Source of the DNA: Shewanella waksmanii ATCC BAA-643
GTDB lineage: Bacteria; Pseudomonadota; Gammaproteobacteria; Enterobacterales; Shewanellaceae
Assembly: GCF_000518805.1 (NCBI RefSeq)
Contig: NZ_JAEH01000025.1
Coordinates: forward strand, 1-64,000
Length of the DNA: 64,000 nucleotides
Direction: 5' to 3'
Shown here: piece by piece, positions 25,953-34,890 of the stretch
Position numbering within the stretch: the first letter of the stretch is position 1
Layout: every line of letters starts with the position of its first letter
Made by a program: the position numbers and the translations under genes
Notes under the pieces: model-generated
What the model saw: the letters and a program-made list of their open reading frames with translations, nothing else
What the model was told of the DNA's origin: nothing
Databases searched by the model: none

Positions 25953-27515
25953 TTAGTGACACACTTCCCACTGGCCGAGCTGAATTTTCTCAACCGTTTG
26001 GCGCAGTAGCGCTTCTAACGGCCGGTCTTCAACTAAGGGTTCAAAGTCAGCTCGCACCTGCGACAGTGTTTTTAACAATGAAGGGGTTAACGATGACTGA
26101 CACAACTCTTGCTGTTCTATTCGTAAATTGATGCCTTGAGTCATTGCCAGTAGCGCGGCTGCGGCGGTTTGCTCTGTTAGCTGTAATACCCGTAAACAAT
26201 CGCGCGCGGCAATAGTGCCCATGCTGACTTTATCTTGGTTGTGACACTCAGTTGAGCGTGAAAATACACTGGCTGGCATGGTGTTTTTCAGTGCTTCTGC
26301 GGTCCAGGCAGATACCCCAATTTGTACCGCTTTAAAGCCGTGGTTAATTGCCTGACGTCGACCTTTAGCTGCCGACAAGTTAGCTGGCAGACCGTTATTA
26401 AATTTAGGGTCCATGACCAAGGCCATTTGTCGGTCGATTAAATCAGCAATATTGGCAATGGCATTTTTCATCGAATCCATGACAAATGCGATGTGACCAC
26501 CATAGAAATGACCGCCGTGTAAAATGTGCTCGCCTTCACCATCGACGATGGGGTTGTCGTTGGCGCTGTTTAATTCGGTTTCAATGAACTGGCGCATAAA
26601 TGGCAGTGCATCCTGCAATACGCCAATAATGTGCGGCGCGCAGCGAATCGAGTAACGGTCTTGCAGGCGGTCGGAGTTGCGAGGGTGCTCATGATGATTG
26701 AGATCTTGCTGGATCCACGCCGCAATCTGGTTTTGTCCTGGATGCGGTTTCGCGGCAAACAGAATGTCATCAAAATGGTTGGAATTCCCTTTTAGTGTCA
26801 GTGAGGCCATGGCGGTAATGCGCGCACTGAGTCTGGCAAGATACTGGGCGCGGTCATAAGCTAAACACGCCAAGGCTGTCATCACGGCAGTGCCATTCAT
26901 CAGTGCCAAGCCCTCTTTAGGGCGTAAGGTCAGCGGCGTAATGCCTAGTTGCTGATAGACCACACTAGTGGCTTGACGTTGGCCCTGGTAAAAGACCTCT
27001 CGCTCGCCCACTAACACACCGGCTAAATAGGACAACGGCGTTAAATCACCACTGGCCCCCACAGACCCCTCTTCGGGGGTAACCGGGGTGATATTTAAAT
27101 TAAGTAACGTTTCGATGCGCTTAAGTAGCGCGTAGCTGACCCCTGACTTACCAAGTGCTAATGAGTTTAATCGGCATGCCATCACCGCACGAGCTTGCTC
27201 AATACTTAATACATCGCCTAAGCCGCAACCATGAAAACGACTCAGATGAAGTGGCAATTCATGGACCAAATCTAACCCAACCGTAACTGTGCACGAATCG
27301 CCGTAACCCGTGGTAACACCATATACCACGCCTTCTTCATCAAGCAGACTGTCGATGAAATGCGCGCCTTTTTCAATGTAATCTTGATAGGCTTGGCTGG
27401 TGTGGAGTTGCGCGTTAGCACCTTTGGCAACAGCGACAACATCTTCGAGCGTAAGCGCGACTTGACCAAACTTAACCGTTTGCTCTGCTGTGTGAGAAGG
27501 GTGAGTGTGTGACAT
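25953..27515 (-). CDS. Aromatic amino acid ammonia-lyase (HAL/PAL/TAL family)
   Basis: The 520-residue enzyme has the MIO-forming triad Ala154-Ser155-Gly156 in GSVGASGDLTPLSYLAG, the active-site loop VVYGVTTGYGD (Tyr65), and other family segments (LNSANDNPIVDGE, MNGTAVMTA). The residues that set substrate preference fall in LSRFHGCG: Phe94-His95, which is neither the Ser-His of histidine lyases nor the His-Leu of well-known tyrosine lyases. In the operon between the GT-acyltransferase and the thioesterase, it most likely makes 4-coumarate or cinnamate as the aryl starter. A degradative histidine lyase is unlikely, since no hutU/hutI genes are near. Confidence 0.88.
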   Translation of the reverse strand: MSHTHPSHTAEQTVKFGQVALTLEDVVAVAKGANAQLHTSQAYQDYIEKGAHFIDSLLDEEGVVYGVTTGYGDSCTVTVGLDLVHELPLHLSRFHGCGLGDVLSIEQARAVMACRLNSLALGKSGVSYALLKRIETLLNLNITPVTPEEGSVGASGDLTPLSYLAGVLVGEREVFYQGQRQATSVVYQQLGITPLTLRPKEGLALMNGTAVMTALACLAYDRAQYLARLSARITAMASLTLKGNSNHFDDILFAAKPHPGQNQIAAWIQQDLNHHEHPRNSDRLQDRYSIRCAPHIIGVLQDALPFMRQFIETELNSANDNPIVDGEGEHILHGGHFYGGHIAFVMDSMKNAIANIADLIDRQMALVMDPKFNNGLPANLSAAKGRRQAINHGFKAVQIGVSAWTAEALKNTMPASVFSRSTECHNQDKVSMGTIAARDCLRVLQLTEQTAAAALLAMTQGINLRIEQQELCQSSLTPSLLKTLSQVRADFEPLVEDRPLEALLRQTVEKIQLGQWEVCH

Positions 27516-29245
27516 TAATTTTCGGTCCTATTGTGCTGACTTTCACTGCGATTTTGTGACGTGCTAGTGCCTGTGTCGCGCAGGGTTTGGTGATCTTTCT
27601 GCCAAAAGTCAAAGAAGTTAAACCATTGCATTGGTGCAAGGCCCACATAATGCTCAAGGCGTTCGCTATATTGTGCGACCGCGGCATCGAGGCGAGCAGC
27701 TCGACCCGCACGCGGGCCTTTTAGTGATGCGGTAAACGGCTCAACATAAACTCGATAATGATCTTGTTGGCGCAAACAAAACATCATATAAACCGGGCAA
27801 TCTAATAAGCCCGATAGAATAAAGGGTCCTTGAGGGAAAGGCGCATCATGGCCCATAAATGGGCTATAGACTACCCGTCCCATACTGCTTGAAGAAGTGC
27901 GATCACCGGCAATTACGACTAACTCTCCCTGCTCAACTTTCTGTTGCAACAGCATGGAAGTGCTGGGGCCAAGTTCGGTAACTTGGATCAGGTTAAGTGC
28001 GCTATCAGGATTAAGTTGTTTGAGAACCCGGTTAAAGTTCTCGGCATGCTCAGTCATCACCAACACATTGACTTTTACTTTGCGTTGGTTGATGGAAATC
28101 GCGCGGCACAGTTCCAAATTACCTAAGTGTGATACCAGCAACACCGCGCCTTGGCCGCTTGCTAGTTGGTCAGCCAGCTGTTGACGATCGGGAAAGTCGA
28201 CTTGGGATAATTTGATGCGGTCACACCAAGCATCGATACGAACTATAGCGGCATTACCAAAGCTTAAGAAATGCTTGAGGCTGTGTTGCCAGCCTATTTT
28301 GCCTTGCAGATCGGCATGCTCTGGATGGCGCGCTTGGGCATATTGTAAAAACTTTAACGATGCTTCGCGTGCAGGCCGCCCCGTTAAGAAGAAATAACAG
28401 ATAACAGGATACATAATGGCGCGGCAAAGCCAGTGGCCACCAATGCGATAACTGTTGGCCAGTAGCTTAATGCCCCAATAGCTGCCGCGTTCTTTGAGGT
28501 TTGACCAATGCTGAGGCTGACGTTGGCGAGCAAGCAACTTTGGCAGGTGTTTTAGCATGCCGAAAAATAACCGCGTATGCATCCACGAGATACGCACGTT
28601 GTCTTTTAGTCCCTGAAAATGACTGATGCCACCTTCCGGATAAATGACTTTAGTGGGCACGTGCACCACTTGTACGCCACGCCAATACAGCTTGACTAAT
28701 ACTTCGATATCAAAGTCCATGCGCTCGCCCAAACTGTCTTGTAAAAACAGGGCTTCTGTGGCGGCGAGCGGGTAGATGCGAAATCCACACATGGAATCTT
28801 TAATTTGCAAACTTAAGGTTTCAACCCACACCCAAAAATGGGTAATAAAGCGGCCGTAATAACGTCCTTTGGGGATAGAGTCATCGTATTGAGGTAAACC
28901 CGATATCACTGCCTGTGGTGATTGTGTTGCCGCGGCAATCATCTGTTCAATATCATCAAGGTTATGTTGGCCATCGGCATCGACCTGCAATGCATGGCTA
29001 TAGCCGTCGCGGTAAGCTGCACGCAGTCCGGTGGTCACCGCGGCCCCTTTGCCTCGATTGTAGGGGTGCTGGATTAAACGCACCCAATCAAAGCGACTGG
29101 CTAACTGCTCAAGTAGATAGCGAGTTTGCTCATTACTGCCATCGTCGACCAAATAACATTGGAGTCCATAGGGCGCTAAAGCCACTAAAGTTTGCTCAAT
29201 GGCGTAGTGGTGATTGTAGTTAGGGATCACTAACGCGAGTTTCAT
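27515..29245 (-). CDS. Fused family 2 glycosyltransferase and LpxL-like acyltransferase
   Basis: The first ~250 residues are a GT-A glycosyltransferase (VIPNYNHHYAIEQTL, LVDDGSNEQT, and the DxD-like VDADGQHN at about 92). After a linker, residues ~285-560 resemble lipid A lauroyl-type acyltransferases: LLVSHLGNLELCR supplies the H-x4-E motif. The fusion is a standard part of APE clusters and probably builds the glycolipid anchor of the pigment. Its ends overlap neighbouring genes by 1-4 nt. Confidence 0.9.
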   Translation of the reverse strand: MKLALVIPNYNHHYAIEQTLVALAPYGLQCYLVDDGSNEQTRYLLEQLASRFDWVRLIQHPYNRGKGAAVTTGLRAAYRDGYSHALQVDADGQHNLDDIEQMIAAATQSPQAVISGLPQYDDSIPKGRYYGRFITHFWVWVETLSLQIKDSMCGFRIYPLAATEALFLQDSLGERMDFDIEVLVKLYWRGVQVVHVPTKVIYPEGGISHFQGLKDNVRISWMHTRLFFGMLKHLPKLLARQRQPQHWSNLKERGSYWGIKLLANSYRIGGHWLCRAIMYPVICYFFLTGRPAREASLKFLQYAQARHPEHADLQGKIGWQHSLKHFLSFGNAAIVRIDAWCDRIKLSQVDFPDRQQLADQLASGQGAVLLVSHLGNLELCRAISINQRKVKVNVLVMTEHAENFNRVLKQLNPDSALNLIQVTELGPSTSMLLQQKVEQGELVVIAGDRTSSSSMGRVVYSPFMGHDAPFPQGPFILSGLLDCPVYMMFCLRQQDHYRVYVEPFTASLKGPRAGRAARLDAAVAQYSERLEHYVGLAPMQWFNFFDFWQKDHQTLRDTGTSTSQNRSESQHNRTEN

Positions 29246-29619
29246 TGAGCCACCTCTTGCTCAATGGCCTTATCAACAAATGCGATACGCCCTGAGCCGT
29301 AACGCTTGTCGCCATCATAGTAAGTGAATACTAACTTTTGCTTATTCGCTTTGTGGCTAATGCGTAAAGTGACTTCGGTACCGGGCAACATCAATTGCTG
29401 AAACTTCAGTACTTCTAAGCTCGCCACATCAATAGCATAGCCAAAATGTTTAGCACCTAACTGAATCGCCCAATCAAGTTGGGTCACTCCCGGCAATACC
29501 GGCTGTTGAGGGAAATGGCCCTCAAAGAAAGGCAGTTCGGCATTGATGGCTAAGCGCCAATGTGCCTCGTCATTATCAGCTGAGTGGCTAATGATCGGCG
29601 GTAAAACAGACTTAATCAT
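29242..29619 (-). CDS. apeI: Aryl polyene 3-hydroxyacyl-ACP dehydratase subunit ApeI
   Basis: The 125-residue FabZ/FabA-like hotdog protein has the signature FFEGHFPQQPVLPGVTQLDWA (catalytic His in GHFP). Strands such as LEVLKFQQLMLPGTEVTL follow. ApeI and ApeP form the dehydratase pair of APE synthesis. The ATG at 29619 overlaps the stop of apeH by 8 nt; an in-frame TTG five codons earlier is a less likely start. Confidence 0.88.
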   Translation of the reverse strand: MIKSVLPPIISHSADNDEAHWRLAINAELPFFEGHFPQQPVLPGVTQLDWAIQLGAKHFGYAIDVASLEVLKFQQLMLPGTEVTLRISHKANKQKLVFTYYDGDKRYGSGRIAFVDKAIEQEVAQ

Positions 29620-30976
29620 GGTTAAACAGCTCAACTAATTCTGTGTGGATACGCTTACCTTGAGTATTGAACGGTAGCGCATCGGGGTAGCGCCAACGTT
29701 TTGGTAGGGTGACGCGTTCAAATTGGGTTAGCAACTGGGCTTTCAAGCTGTTGTTCAGTGCCAGCTTTCCTTGCGCTTGCAGCTGTTGTTGCCCTTGCTG
29801 ACTAAGAATGATGACCCCACCTAAACCCGCTCTTGGCTGGGATAGCATCACCAAGGCGGCATCGTCGACTAACGGGTGGCTACGCAATAAAGCTTCCATT
29901 TGCTCCAGCGACACCCGTTTCTCTTCAATTTTCACGACTCTGTCGAGGCGACCTTGCAATACAAACTGCTGTGCAGATAGCAGCGCAATCTTGTCATCGC
30001 ATTTAAGCCAATCATCATGACCTAAATAGGGGGACTGTAACCACAAGGCACCATCGGTTTCGTCACGTTTTATCTGGTGGCTACTAAAGCATTGCCAAGC
30101 TTGCTCGCTTTGCTGTTGCTGACGATAGCCAATGCCACCGGTTTCGGTGCTGCCGTATATTTCTATGGGCAGTTTACCGTAGCAGTGGGCGACCTTTGAG
30201 GCGGCTTCAAATGAGAGCGGTCCGCCAGAGCTAAAAATGACCCCAGGGCTGCGTAGTTGCACTTCATTATCAAGTGCGTCGGGTAAACGCGATAGCTGCG
30301 CAGGGCTGCTGACTAAACACAGGTTAGGAAACAGGTTGGTGTAGTAGGTTAAGGTCTCAGGGTATTCAACTAGCTCGCTTAAAAATGGATATCCCGCCGC
30401 GAGTGGCCAGAGGATTTTAAACAGCAGTCCATAAATATGCTGATGTGACACGGTGGCAATCACGCTACTTTGCGCCACTTGTTTTGAGAAGGTTTGCGCT
30501 AACATGCTTACTTCAGCATCAAGCTGAGCCAGCTGTTTAATTATCGCCTTGGGTTCGCCACTACTACCCGATGTGTACAGTTGCAGCTCGCCCCACTGAC
30601 TTAATGCCGGCCAAGGTTGACCATTGTTAGGGTAATCTTTTTTCAGCAAAATTAGGCGTTTGCCTTCACATAGTGGCTGGTCGGAGAGCACGCCATCAAA
30701 TTGATGTGTCATGGCGCTGAGGGTGCCACTTTGGGTGTTATTTGGCATCACAATTTGCTTGCCAGCTAGCAATGCTGCACATAGGCCTGCAGCAAAGAGC
30801 GCACTGTCATCACTGGCCAGCAACCAGCGTGTTGCCTGTGATTGAGACAGCTGAGTATGAATATGTGCCACTTGATTGGTAAATAGGGCACCCGTAACAA
30901 TATCGTGATGATTAAAGCTGATGAGCTGTTGGCTTGAAGGCCCTCTAATGAGCCAAGATGTAAGTAACTCAGTCAT
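29612..30976 (-). CDS. apeH: Aryl polyene AMP-dependent acyl ligase ApeH
   Basis: A 454-residue adenylate-forming enzyme of the acyl-CoA/acyl-ACP ligase type. The phosphate-binding loop is LYTSGSSGEPKAI (about residue 133), the A5-like motif IYGSTETGGIGYR, and the C-terminal hinge segment LQGRLDRVVKIEEKRVS. It should activate the aryl starter acid (coumarate/cinnamate or benzoate type) and load it on an ACP. It is shorter than usual acyl-CoA synthetases because the C-terminal subdomain is small. Confidence 0.9.
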   Translation of the reverse strand: MTELLTSWLIRGPSSQQLISFNHHDIVTGALFTNQVAHIHTQLSQSQATRWLLASDDSALFAAGLCAALLAGKQIVMPNNTQSGTLSAMTHQFDGVLSDQPLCEGKRLILLKKDYPNNGQPWPALSQWGELQLYTSGSSGEPKAIIKQLAQLDAEVSMLAQTFSKQVAQSSVIATVSHQHIYGLLFKILWPLAAGYPFLSELVEYPETLTYYTNLFPNLCLVSSPAQLSRLPDALDNEVQLRSPGVIFSSGGPLSFEAASKVAHCYGKLPIEIYGSTETGGIGYRQQQQSEQAWQCFSSHQIKRDETDGALWLQSPYLGHDDWLKCDDKIALLSAQQFVLQGRLDRVVKIEEKRVSLEQMEALLRSHPLVDDAALVMLSQPRAGLGGVIILSQQGQQQLQAQGKLALNNSLKAQLLTQFERVTLPKRWRYPDALPFNTQGKRIHTELVELFNHD

Positions 30977-31520
30977 GTTTTTTCAACCAAAATGTTCGAT
31001 ACAGCCATTCACCTGCAAACATGGCTCCAATGAGTAAGTAAGCAATCAGACCGTTATACCAAGTCCACACTGCTAGCGTTGCATAACTTGCTGTGTACCA
31101 CGCCATTGCACCATTAAAAATAAACAAACCGCACCATAACTTGGTCACTGTTCGCAGATAGGTAATCGCAGTTGCGGGTAAATCTGGCTCTTTTAAGCGT
31201 GCCAAACGCTCTATCATGCTAGGGCCGTGTTTCAGCGAATAACCAAATAGCGCTAACATGCTGACATTAATCACCACCGGATAGTACAGCAGCCACTGTT
31301 GCTCTTTGGCGATAAAGCTGGCCGCGGTTAAACCTATGCCAACAATAATGGGCGCCATCATGGCTTTAACTTGCTGACGTTGCAGTGCCAATCGCAATAC
31401 CAAGGCGATACACAACATTAAAGCTACGGTGCCTGGTGGCAACCACTGCAGGCCAAAAAACACCGCCAGCGGGTAACCGACAATGAGCGCACCAGTGACA
31501 ATCTGCAGTAACAGCCGCAT
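30969..31520 (-). CDS. COG4648-type membrane protein of the APE cluster
   Basis: The 183-residue protein has five to six hydrophobic spans (for example IVTGALIVGYPLAVFFGLQWL, GTVALMLCIALVLRLAL, GLIAYLLIGAMFAGEWLY) and the conserved loop SLKHGPSMIERLARLKEPDLP. Homologues sit at the same place in most APE clusters and have no established function. It overlaps the second ACP gene by one base and the ligase gene by 8 bases. Confidence 0.82.
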   Translation of the reverse strand: MRLLLQIVTGALIVGYPLAVFFGLQWLPPGTVALMLCIALVLRLALQRQQVKAMMAPIIVGIGLTAASFIAKEQQWLLYYPVVINVSMLALFGYSLKHGPSMIERLARLKEPDLPATAITYLRTVTKLWCGLFIFNGAMAWYTASYATLAVWTWYNGLIAYLLIGAMFAGEWLYRTFWLKKHD

Positions 31521-31768
31521 TAGCTGTGAATTAGCCCTTCAATGGCAGTGACCACATCATCAACGGTACGCACCGCTTTAAACTCGTCAGGTTGTATTTT
31601 TTTACCTGTCATCTGCTGCAACTTGATCACCAGATCCACCGCATCAATACTGTCTAAATCCAGCTCTTGGTAAAGTGATGCTTGTAAGGTGATATCGTCC
31701 GCATCAATTTCAAAATCATCCACCAAAATCTCTGTGAGTTTCGCGAGGATCTCTTCACGATTTTGCAT
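31520..31768 (-). CDS. apeF: Acyl carrier protein ApeF
   Basis: An 82-residue acidic ACP with the phosphopantetheine attachment Ser40 in ELDLDSIDAVDL. Second of two tandem ACPs, 8 bp after apeE. It carries the growing chain during polyene synthesis; the two ACPs differ through most of their length, so they may serve starter and extender steps separately. Confidence 0.92.
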   Translation of the reverse strand: MQNREEILAKLTEILVDDFEIDADDITLQASLYQELDLDSIDAVDLVIKLQQMTGKKIQPDEFKAVRTVDDVVTAIEGLIHS

Positions 31769-31776
31769 ATGTCCTC

Positions 31777-32031
31777 CTACGCTCTTTGTGACTCGATAAA
31801 GCTGGCTAAGCTAGCAACGCTGTAAAAGTGTGCCTTAGTGGCGTCAGAATTTGCTTCAATCTTTACATCGAACTGTTTCTTAATTGCCAGACCAAGCTCG
31901 AGCGCGTCAATGGAATCTAGGCCTAAGCCTTCACCGAAAAGCGCTTCTTCAGTGTTAATATCATCGATGCTGATGTCTTCTAAGTCTAAGCAATCAATGA
32001 TTAACTGTTTTATTTCGTTATGTAAGCTCAT
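31777..32031 (-). CDS. apeE: Acyl carrier protein ApeE
   Basis: An 84-residue acidic ACP with Ser40 in GLGLDSIDALELG as phosphopantetheine site. First of two tandem ACPs, overlapping the acyltransferase gene by 4 nt. Confidence 0.92.
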   Translation of the reverse strand: MSLHNEIKQLIIDCLDLEDISIDDINTEEALFGEGLGLDSIDALELGLAIKKQFDVKIEANSDATKAHFYSVASLASFIESQRA

Positions 32032-32831
32032 AAGTTCTTATCTAGTTGTTGTATGTAATAGTGTTCAAGATCGCGGGTGAGTGTCCGCGCCATTTTGGCT
32101 TGTCCTTGATTATCGGCATCATAACCGATATGGGCAAATTTTGTCCCTACCTCTACGCGCATACCAATTGTTTGCCTTGGTATCTGATACCAAGCTTGTT
32201 GCTTGGTCAGCCCAATCGCATTGGTGCGTAGCACGACTGGGGTAATGTCAGTATGAGTACGCAGTGCAATATTGGCTGCGCCGCGGGCGAAAGGGTTAAT
32301 AATACTGCCCTTAAGTGTGCGTGTCCCCTCAGGGAAAATAATCAGATTAGTGCCAGTATCCAATACTTGTTGGCAATCTTGTAATAGCAGCTCGGCACCA
32401 CGGTTGGGGATATAACCTGCACTGGCCAATACACCGCGCATAAATGGATTGCGCCACAACCCCTGTTTTACAATGCAGCCGACATTGGGCATCAAGCTGA
32501 TTAACACCACAACATCAATTAATGTTGGGTGATTCGCGATAATGACTTGGCCGCTTGCTTGGTTTAATTTTGCTGCGTTGTTGGGGTACAGTTTCAAAAC
32601 GCCCGCCCAAGTCAGCATCGATACAAAGCAACGAAACATGCCACTGACAACCGCCCGTACTCGGCGAATCCGCTGTTGTCGCGTCCCAGGCCAAAAGCGC
32701 AGCACAGGTAATAAGGTTATTGAGCTAAGCAATCCCCCCAAGCCAAATACAATGTAACAACCAACGCCGCCAAGCCACCGTGGAACATATCGAATTCCCT
32801 GTAGCCTTGGCGCCATGTGCATTTCAGTCAT
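32028..32831 (-). CDS. PlsC-like 1-acylglycerol-3-phosphate acyltransferase of the APE cluster
   Basis: The 267-residue membrane-associated acyltransferase has the NHx4D motif in IANHPTLIDVVV (about residue 104) and the second motif FPEGTRTLKG (about residue 166). A hydrophobic N-terminal region (GGVGCYIVFGLGGLLSSITLL) anchors it. It corresponds in position to apeD and probably acylates the lipid or sugar anchor of the pigment. It overlaps genes on both sides by 4 nt. Confidence 0.88.
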   Translation of the reverse strand: MTEMHMAPRLQGIRYVPRWLGGVGCYIVFGLGGLLSSITLLPVLRFWPGTRQQRIRRVRAVVSGMFRCFVSMLTWAGVLKLYPNNAAKLNQASGQVIIANHPTLIDVVVLISLMPNVGCIVKQGLWRNPFMRGVLASAGYIPNRGAELLLQDCQQVLDTGTNLIIFPEGTRTLKGSIINPFARGAANIALRTHTDITPVVLRTNAIGLTKQQAWYQIPRQTIGMRVEVGTKFAHIGYDADNQGQAKMARTLTRDLEHYYIQQLDKNL

Positions 32832-33538
32832 GGATTAATACACCACTGATAGCCTTGAAATTGCCCCGTTAAGCTATGACCTGTGGCAATAGCATGAATA
32901 ATGGCACCGTAACTTAAAGGTTCGCCCTGAGTATTGCGCGTATTGACGGTCAATTGCCCCAGCTCACCTTGGCCTGATGGAGTTAATAACAAGGCCATGG
33001 CTATCGGCAACTCGGATTCATTGACAAAATTGGCGTAAATATCGGGCACTGGCTCATCACCGAAAGCCAGCAACAAAGGTTCGGGTTGCTGTGCTAACTG
33101 ACAATAGGCTTCAATGAGCGCTTGTAACAGACTTTGCTGACATGCGGCTATTGAGGTTGAAGGCGCTTGGTTGTCGGTCAATATGGTGTACAAGCCACTG
33201 GCGGTGTTATGCACCGATTGGCTAAAACCGATGGGCGAAATAGGTTCATCCTTAATGATGTCTTTAAGTAGCCCTAAAGTGCGGTGTAGCTCGCCGTGAC
33301 GGGAGGCAAAAATAGAGCGGCATTGCGCTGGCGCTTGGCATTGAAAGGCGACCTCGAGCAACATTTTACTGAGGCGACTGAAACGTCGGCGCTGCATCGC
33401 AGGTACCTGAGCTAATTTAGGCTTAGCCTCTGGGTCTAGTTCAGATATAGGAGATTGCGGCCAATCTAACCAATGTGACAAAGTCTGATATTCGGGAGAC
33501 CACGCTCCGATAGACTGGATGCCTAATGATAACTGCAC
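32828..33538 (-). CDS. apeC: Chain-length-factor-like ketosynthase subunit ApeC
   Basis: The 236-residue protein matches only the N-terminal half of a ketosynthase (PF13723 type): FSQSVHNTASGLYTIL and the nucleophile region SIAACQQSLL (Cys133). The C-terminal half with the two catalytic histidines is absent, which is normal for this subfamily. ApeC pairs with ApeO and is thought to set chain length. It is the first gene of the operon and starts with GTG. The 228 bp upstream (33539-33766) must hold the promoter, but I see no convincing -35/-10. Confidence 0.85.
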   Translation of the reverse strand: MQLSLGIQSIGAWSPEYQTLSHWLDWPQSPISELDPEAKPKLAQVPAMQRRRFSRLSKMLLEVAFQCQAPAQCRSIFASRHGELHRTLGLLKDIIKDEPISPIGFSQSVHNTASGLYTILTDNQAPSTSIAACQQSLLQALIEAYCQLAQQPEPLLLAFGDEPVPDIYANFVNESELPIAMALLLTPSGQGELGQLTVNTRNTQGEPLSYGAIIHAIATGHSLTGQFQGYQWCINP

Positions 33539-33726
33539 TGCTTTGCCTCTGCTGTCGCAAAATTGCTGGGGTTGTCCTTAACATAGCGCTGGCTATAGAT
33601 ACGTATGTGGCACAGATGTGGTCTAGTTAACCAAAATGTTTCCGCCTTGTCGGCTATTCTATACCAAAGTAGGGGATATGCTGAATAGGTTTTGTGTGTA
33701 GAGATGTATATTTTGGTGGTAAATAA

Positions 33727-33751
33727 GTAGCCCGCAATGAATGCGGGCTAC
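33727..33751 (-). terminator. Probable terminator after the DUF3014 gene
   Basis: The perfect 10-bp stem GTAGCCCGCA / TGCGGGCTAC with 5-nt loop lies 16 bp past the DUF3014 stop; on the minus strand it is followed by TTATTT. It separates DUF3014 from the APE operon. Confidence 0.65.
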
Positions 33752-33766
33752 TGCTATTGGAGGTGT

Positions 33767-34645
33767 TTACTGCAGTTGCTGTTTGATTTTTCTCAGCGCG
33801 GCCTTCACTTTACGGCTGTTATCTGGCCCCATACGTATCATGAGCTTTTGCGCATTGGGCAGTGCTTCAGGTTTCGGATCCATAAACTGGTAATTAACAC
33901 TGACACCATCAAGTTCAATCGGCTGCTCAATAATCGGTGCGGCCAACATCACGTCAATCGCTTCAACCATACGGTCATCAAAGGCCATATCGCCATAGCC
34001 TAACTCTGCAAACGCTTCGCCTAGCAATGGTGTCATCTGTTGATAAGCACTCGCGAGTTGCTCTTGATTCATACCCGCTAAGAAATCGGCATATAGATCA
34101 TATCTGTGGTAACTGTCTGGGTTGAGATAGGTTTTATTGGTGATCTCCGATACGGTAAAGATACGGTTTGGCGCTTGCAGCGGACTGACTTTGCGCGCTA
34201 ACTCACCTTGGGCCAAGTTATCGACAAATACTACAAAGTGACGTACCAAATCTTTTTCAACCAGTAAGGGTTCAATCTTCATACCATCGGCTACTTCAGC
34301 CGTTTTTTGATGGACAAATTCATCACTGTCATTCAGGTTGGGTAGGGGTTCCTCTGCAGGCTCTACCACCTCAGGTAAGGTCAACGGCACCGGTTCTATC
34401 ACTTCAGGTTCGACAATCTCTGGCTCTGGCAGCGGGGCGACCGTTGGCAGTGGTTCTTCAGGGACGATTTCTGGCAGTTGCACCGGTGTTGGTTCAACTG
34501 GCTCAGCTGATTTGTCATCGCTGCTGACAAGGTAATAAACACCGCCAATGATAATCAGCAAAATCACCACAGCAGCGATAACCAGCGAGTTGGTGCTGCG
34601 GCGTTGCTCGGGGGCTGTGATCCTATCTTCTTGACTTACCTGCAT
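33767..34645 (-). CDS. DUF3014 membrane-anchored periplasmic protein
   Basis: An N-terminal cytoplasmic tail, one membrane span (about residues 22-44, SLVIAAVVILLIIIGGVYYLV) and a Pro/Glu/Val-rich linker (about 50-105, repeats of 'PEPEIVEPEVIEP' type) precede a ~180-residue C-terminal domain of the DUF3014 pattern (FVVFVDNLAQGELARKVSPL, YDLYADFLAGM). Function unknown. It is a single-gene unit between recG and the APE operon. Confidence 0.88.
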   Translation of the reverse strand: MQVSQEDRITAPEQRRSTNSLVIAAVVILLIIIGGVYYLVSSDDKSAEPVEPTPVQLPEIVPEEPLPTVAPLPEPEIVEPEVIEPVPLTLPEVVEPAEEPLPNLNDSDEFVHQKTAEVADGMKIEPLLVEKDLVRHFVVFVDNLAQGELARKVSPLQAPNRIFTVSEITNKTYLNPDSYHRYDLYADFLAGMNQEQLASAYQQMTPLLGEAFAELGYGDMAFDDRMVEAIDVMLAAPIIEQPIELDGVSVNYQFMDPKPEALPNAQKLMIRMGPDNSRKVKAALRKIKQQLQ

Positions 34646-34890
34646 TGATTATCCTTGAAAGGCTTATGCCTGAACGTTGTGTGTACTGTTGTTATTCTGC
34701 AAAATTAGCAGAACTTGTCTATAGCCGTTGGCTCAAATAAAGAATATTTAATCATTAAGCACGACAAAGCCAACTTAAATGTCGGTTAATTTGTATCGCG
34801 CCGAAGTGTCATCACTGGCTAGCGCATCCTTGTTATCAGTGTAGGTGCTCTGCGCTGAACAATGCTTGAATATGGTGACATTCATTGTCT

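Larger units (their letters stand above)
16860..33538 (-). other. Aryl polyene (APE) biosynthetic gene cluster, single operon
   Basis: Eighteen genes run in the same direction with overlaps or gaps under 40 bp. The order is chain-length-factor-like KS, acyltransferase, ACP, ACP, membrane protein, AMP ligase, dehydratase, GT-acyltransferase, ammonia-lyase, thioesterase, LolA-like, MMPL, FAD halogenase-like, DUF3261, KS, dehydratase, KR, KS. This matches the apeC-to-apeR order of characterised APE clusters with two added genes (ammonia-lyase, halogenase-like). No SAM methyltransferase is present. Products of such clusters are yellow, membrane-anchored pigments that protect against oxidative stress. 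Confidence 0.92.

Noticed and set aside
25953-27515. Histidine ammonia-lyase of histidine degradation (hutH)
   Set aside because: There is no hutU, hutI or hutG nearby; the gene is embedded in the APE operon with one-base overlap, and the selectivity residues differ from the Ser-His of histidine lyases.
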